5,938 nucleotides of DNA from Gemmatimonadota bacterium (GTDB lineage: Bacteria; Gemmatimonadota; Gemmatimonadetes; Longimicrobiales; Longimicrobiaceae), in contig JAHWJJ010000303.1 of NCBI GenBank assembly GCA_019348475.1, positions 1-5,938 on the forward strand. The letters are read 5' to 3'. Below are positions 5,806 to 5,938 of this stretch, one piece after another; positions within the stretch are counted from its first letter, which is position 1, and each line of letters opens with the position of its first letter. The notes under the pieces were generated by a model that was not told the origin of the DNA, did no database searches, and saw only the letters and a list, made by a program, of their open reading frames with translations. Made by a program: the position numbers and the translations under genes.

Positions 5806-5821
5806 GCGCTCCCGCGCTTTT
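5784..5821 (+). terminator. Intrinsic terminator of the large envelope gene
   Basis: The arm AAAGTGCGGGAGTGC (5784-5798) pairs with GCGCTCCCGCGCTTT (5806-5820). This gives a 15-pair stem with two G-U pairs, a 7-base loop and a core of GCGGGAG/CTCCCGC, ending in TTTT (5818-5821). The A-rich foot and T-rich end could let it work on either strand. It lies about 47 bases after the stop codon and is the best terminator in the window. Confidence 0.8.
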
Positions 5822-5938
5822 GCGTCTGGGGCGCCCGCTGTTCCCCTATTCCCTAACCCGGCGTAGCCGGAACCACACAGGAGGAACGGCGGTTTTGGGC
5901 GTGTCCCTCCGCTGCGCTCCGGGCCGGGCTGCGCGCGC
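5822..5938. other. Right-edge intergenic tail, probable dispersed repeat
   Basis: No gene is seen. The stretch includes a TTCCCCTATTCCCTAACCC tract, a small dyad CCGGC-GTA-GCCGG (5858-5870), an AGGAGG (5879-5884) with no convincing start after it, and a final segment TCCCTCCGCTGCGCTCCGGG then CCGGGCTGCGCGCGC. I recall this last wording as a dispersed intergenic motif in Longimicrobium-like genomes, which needs a genome search. It is cut by the window edge. Confidence 0.45.

Noticed and set aside
5879..5938. AGGAGG followed by TTG/GTG as the start of a further gene
   Set aside because: There is no ATG. The possible TTG (5895) and GTG (5901) starts give a short Cys/Arg/Pro-rich read to the window edge, and the text resembles intergenic repeat.

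Overview
The window is very GC-rich, with strongly GC-biased third codon positions. It combines compact genes with repeat-laden intergenic DNA: octamer runs of the AGTGCGNN type, and CTCGCTCAGGCTCGCACC / CGCGGAGAG palindromic elements. From memory this style, together with the TolB-propeller plus outer-membrane-barrel gene and a tiny MAEID-type membrane protein, fits Gemmatimonadota, probably a Longimicrobium-like organism. The taxonomic call is inference. The presence of an outer-membrane barrel protein does show a diderm bacterium.

Layout. Bases 1-240 hold no recognisable gene, only a hairpin that may end the first gene. Bases 241-942 (minus) encode endonuclease V, with every family catalytic position visible. 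A 189-base divergent region follows, with a candidate promoter and inverted repeats. It leads to a 121-residue STAS/SpoIIAA-like protein at 1132-1497 (plus). Bases 1498-2144 carry no confident gene. They contain two perfect copies of a 27-base direct repeat, a strong 9-base hairpin, a second palindromic element, and a weakly supported reading frame that looks frameshifted. A 51-residue single-span membrane protein lies at 2145-2300 (plus).

The centrepiece is 2519-5737 (plus), a 1072-residue exported protein with three parts: a gluzincin-type metalloprotease domain (HELVH plus a downstream EGMAEY), a TolB/WD40-like beta-propeller of about six blades, and a C-terminal Omp85/BamA-type beta-barrel. 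The barrel carries the IRGYG loop-6 motif, an FADAGTAW strand and a C-terminal Phe. No POTRA domain is visible between propeller and barrel. Its stop codon is followed at once by eight octamer units, the last of which form the 5' arm of a strong intrinsic terminator. The right edge (5822-5938) looks like dispersed intergenic repeat rather than a gene.

The genes do not form an obvious shared pathway. Endonuclease V is a stand-alone DNA repair enzyme, the STAS-like protein is of unknown role, and the large protein and small membrane protein belong to the envelope. The unit most worth following up is the protease-propeller-barrel fusion.
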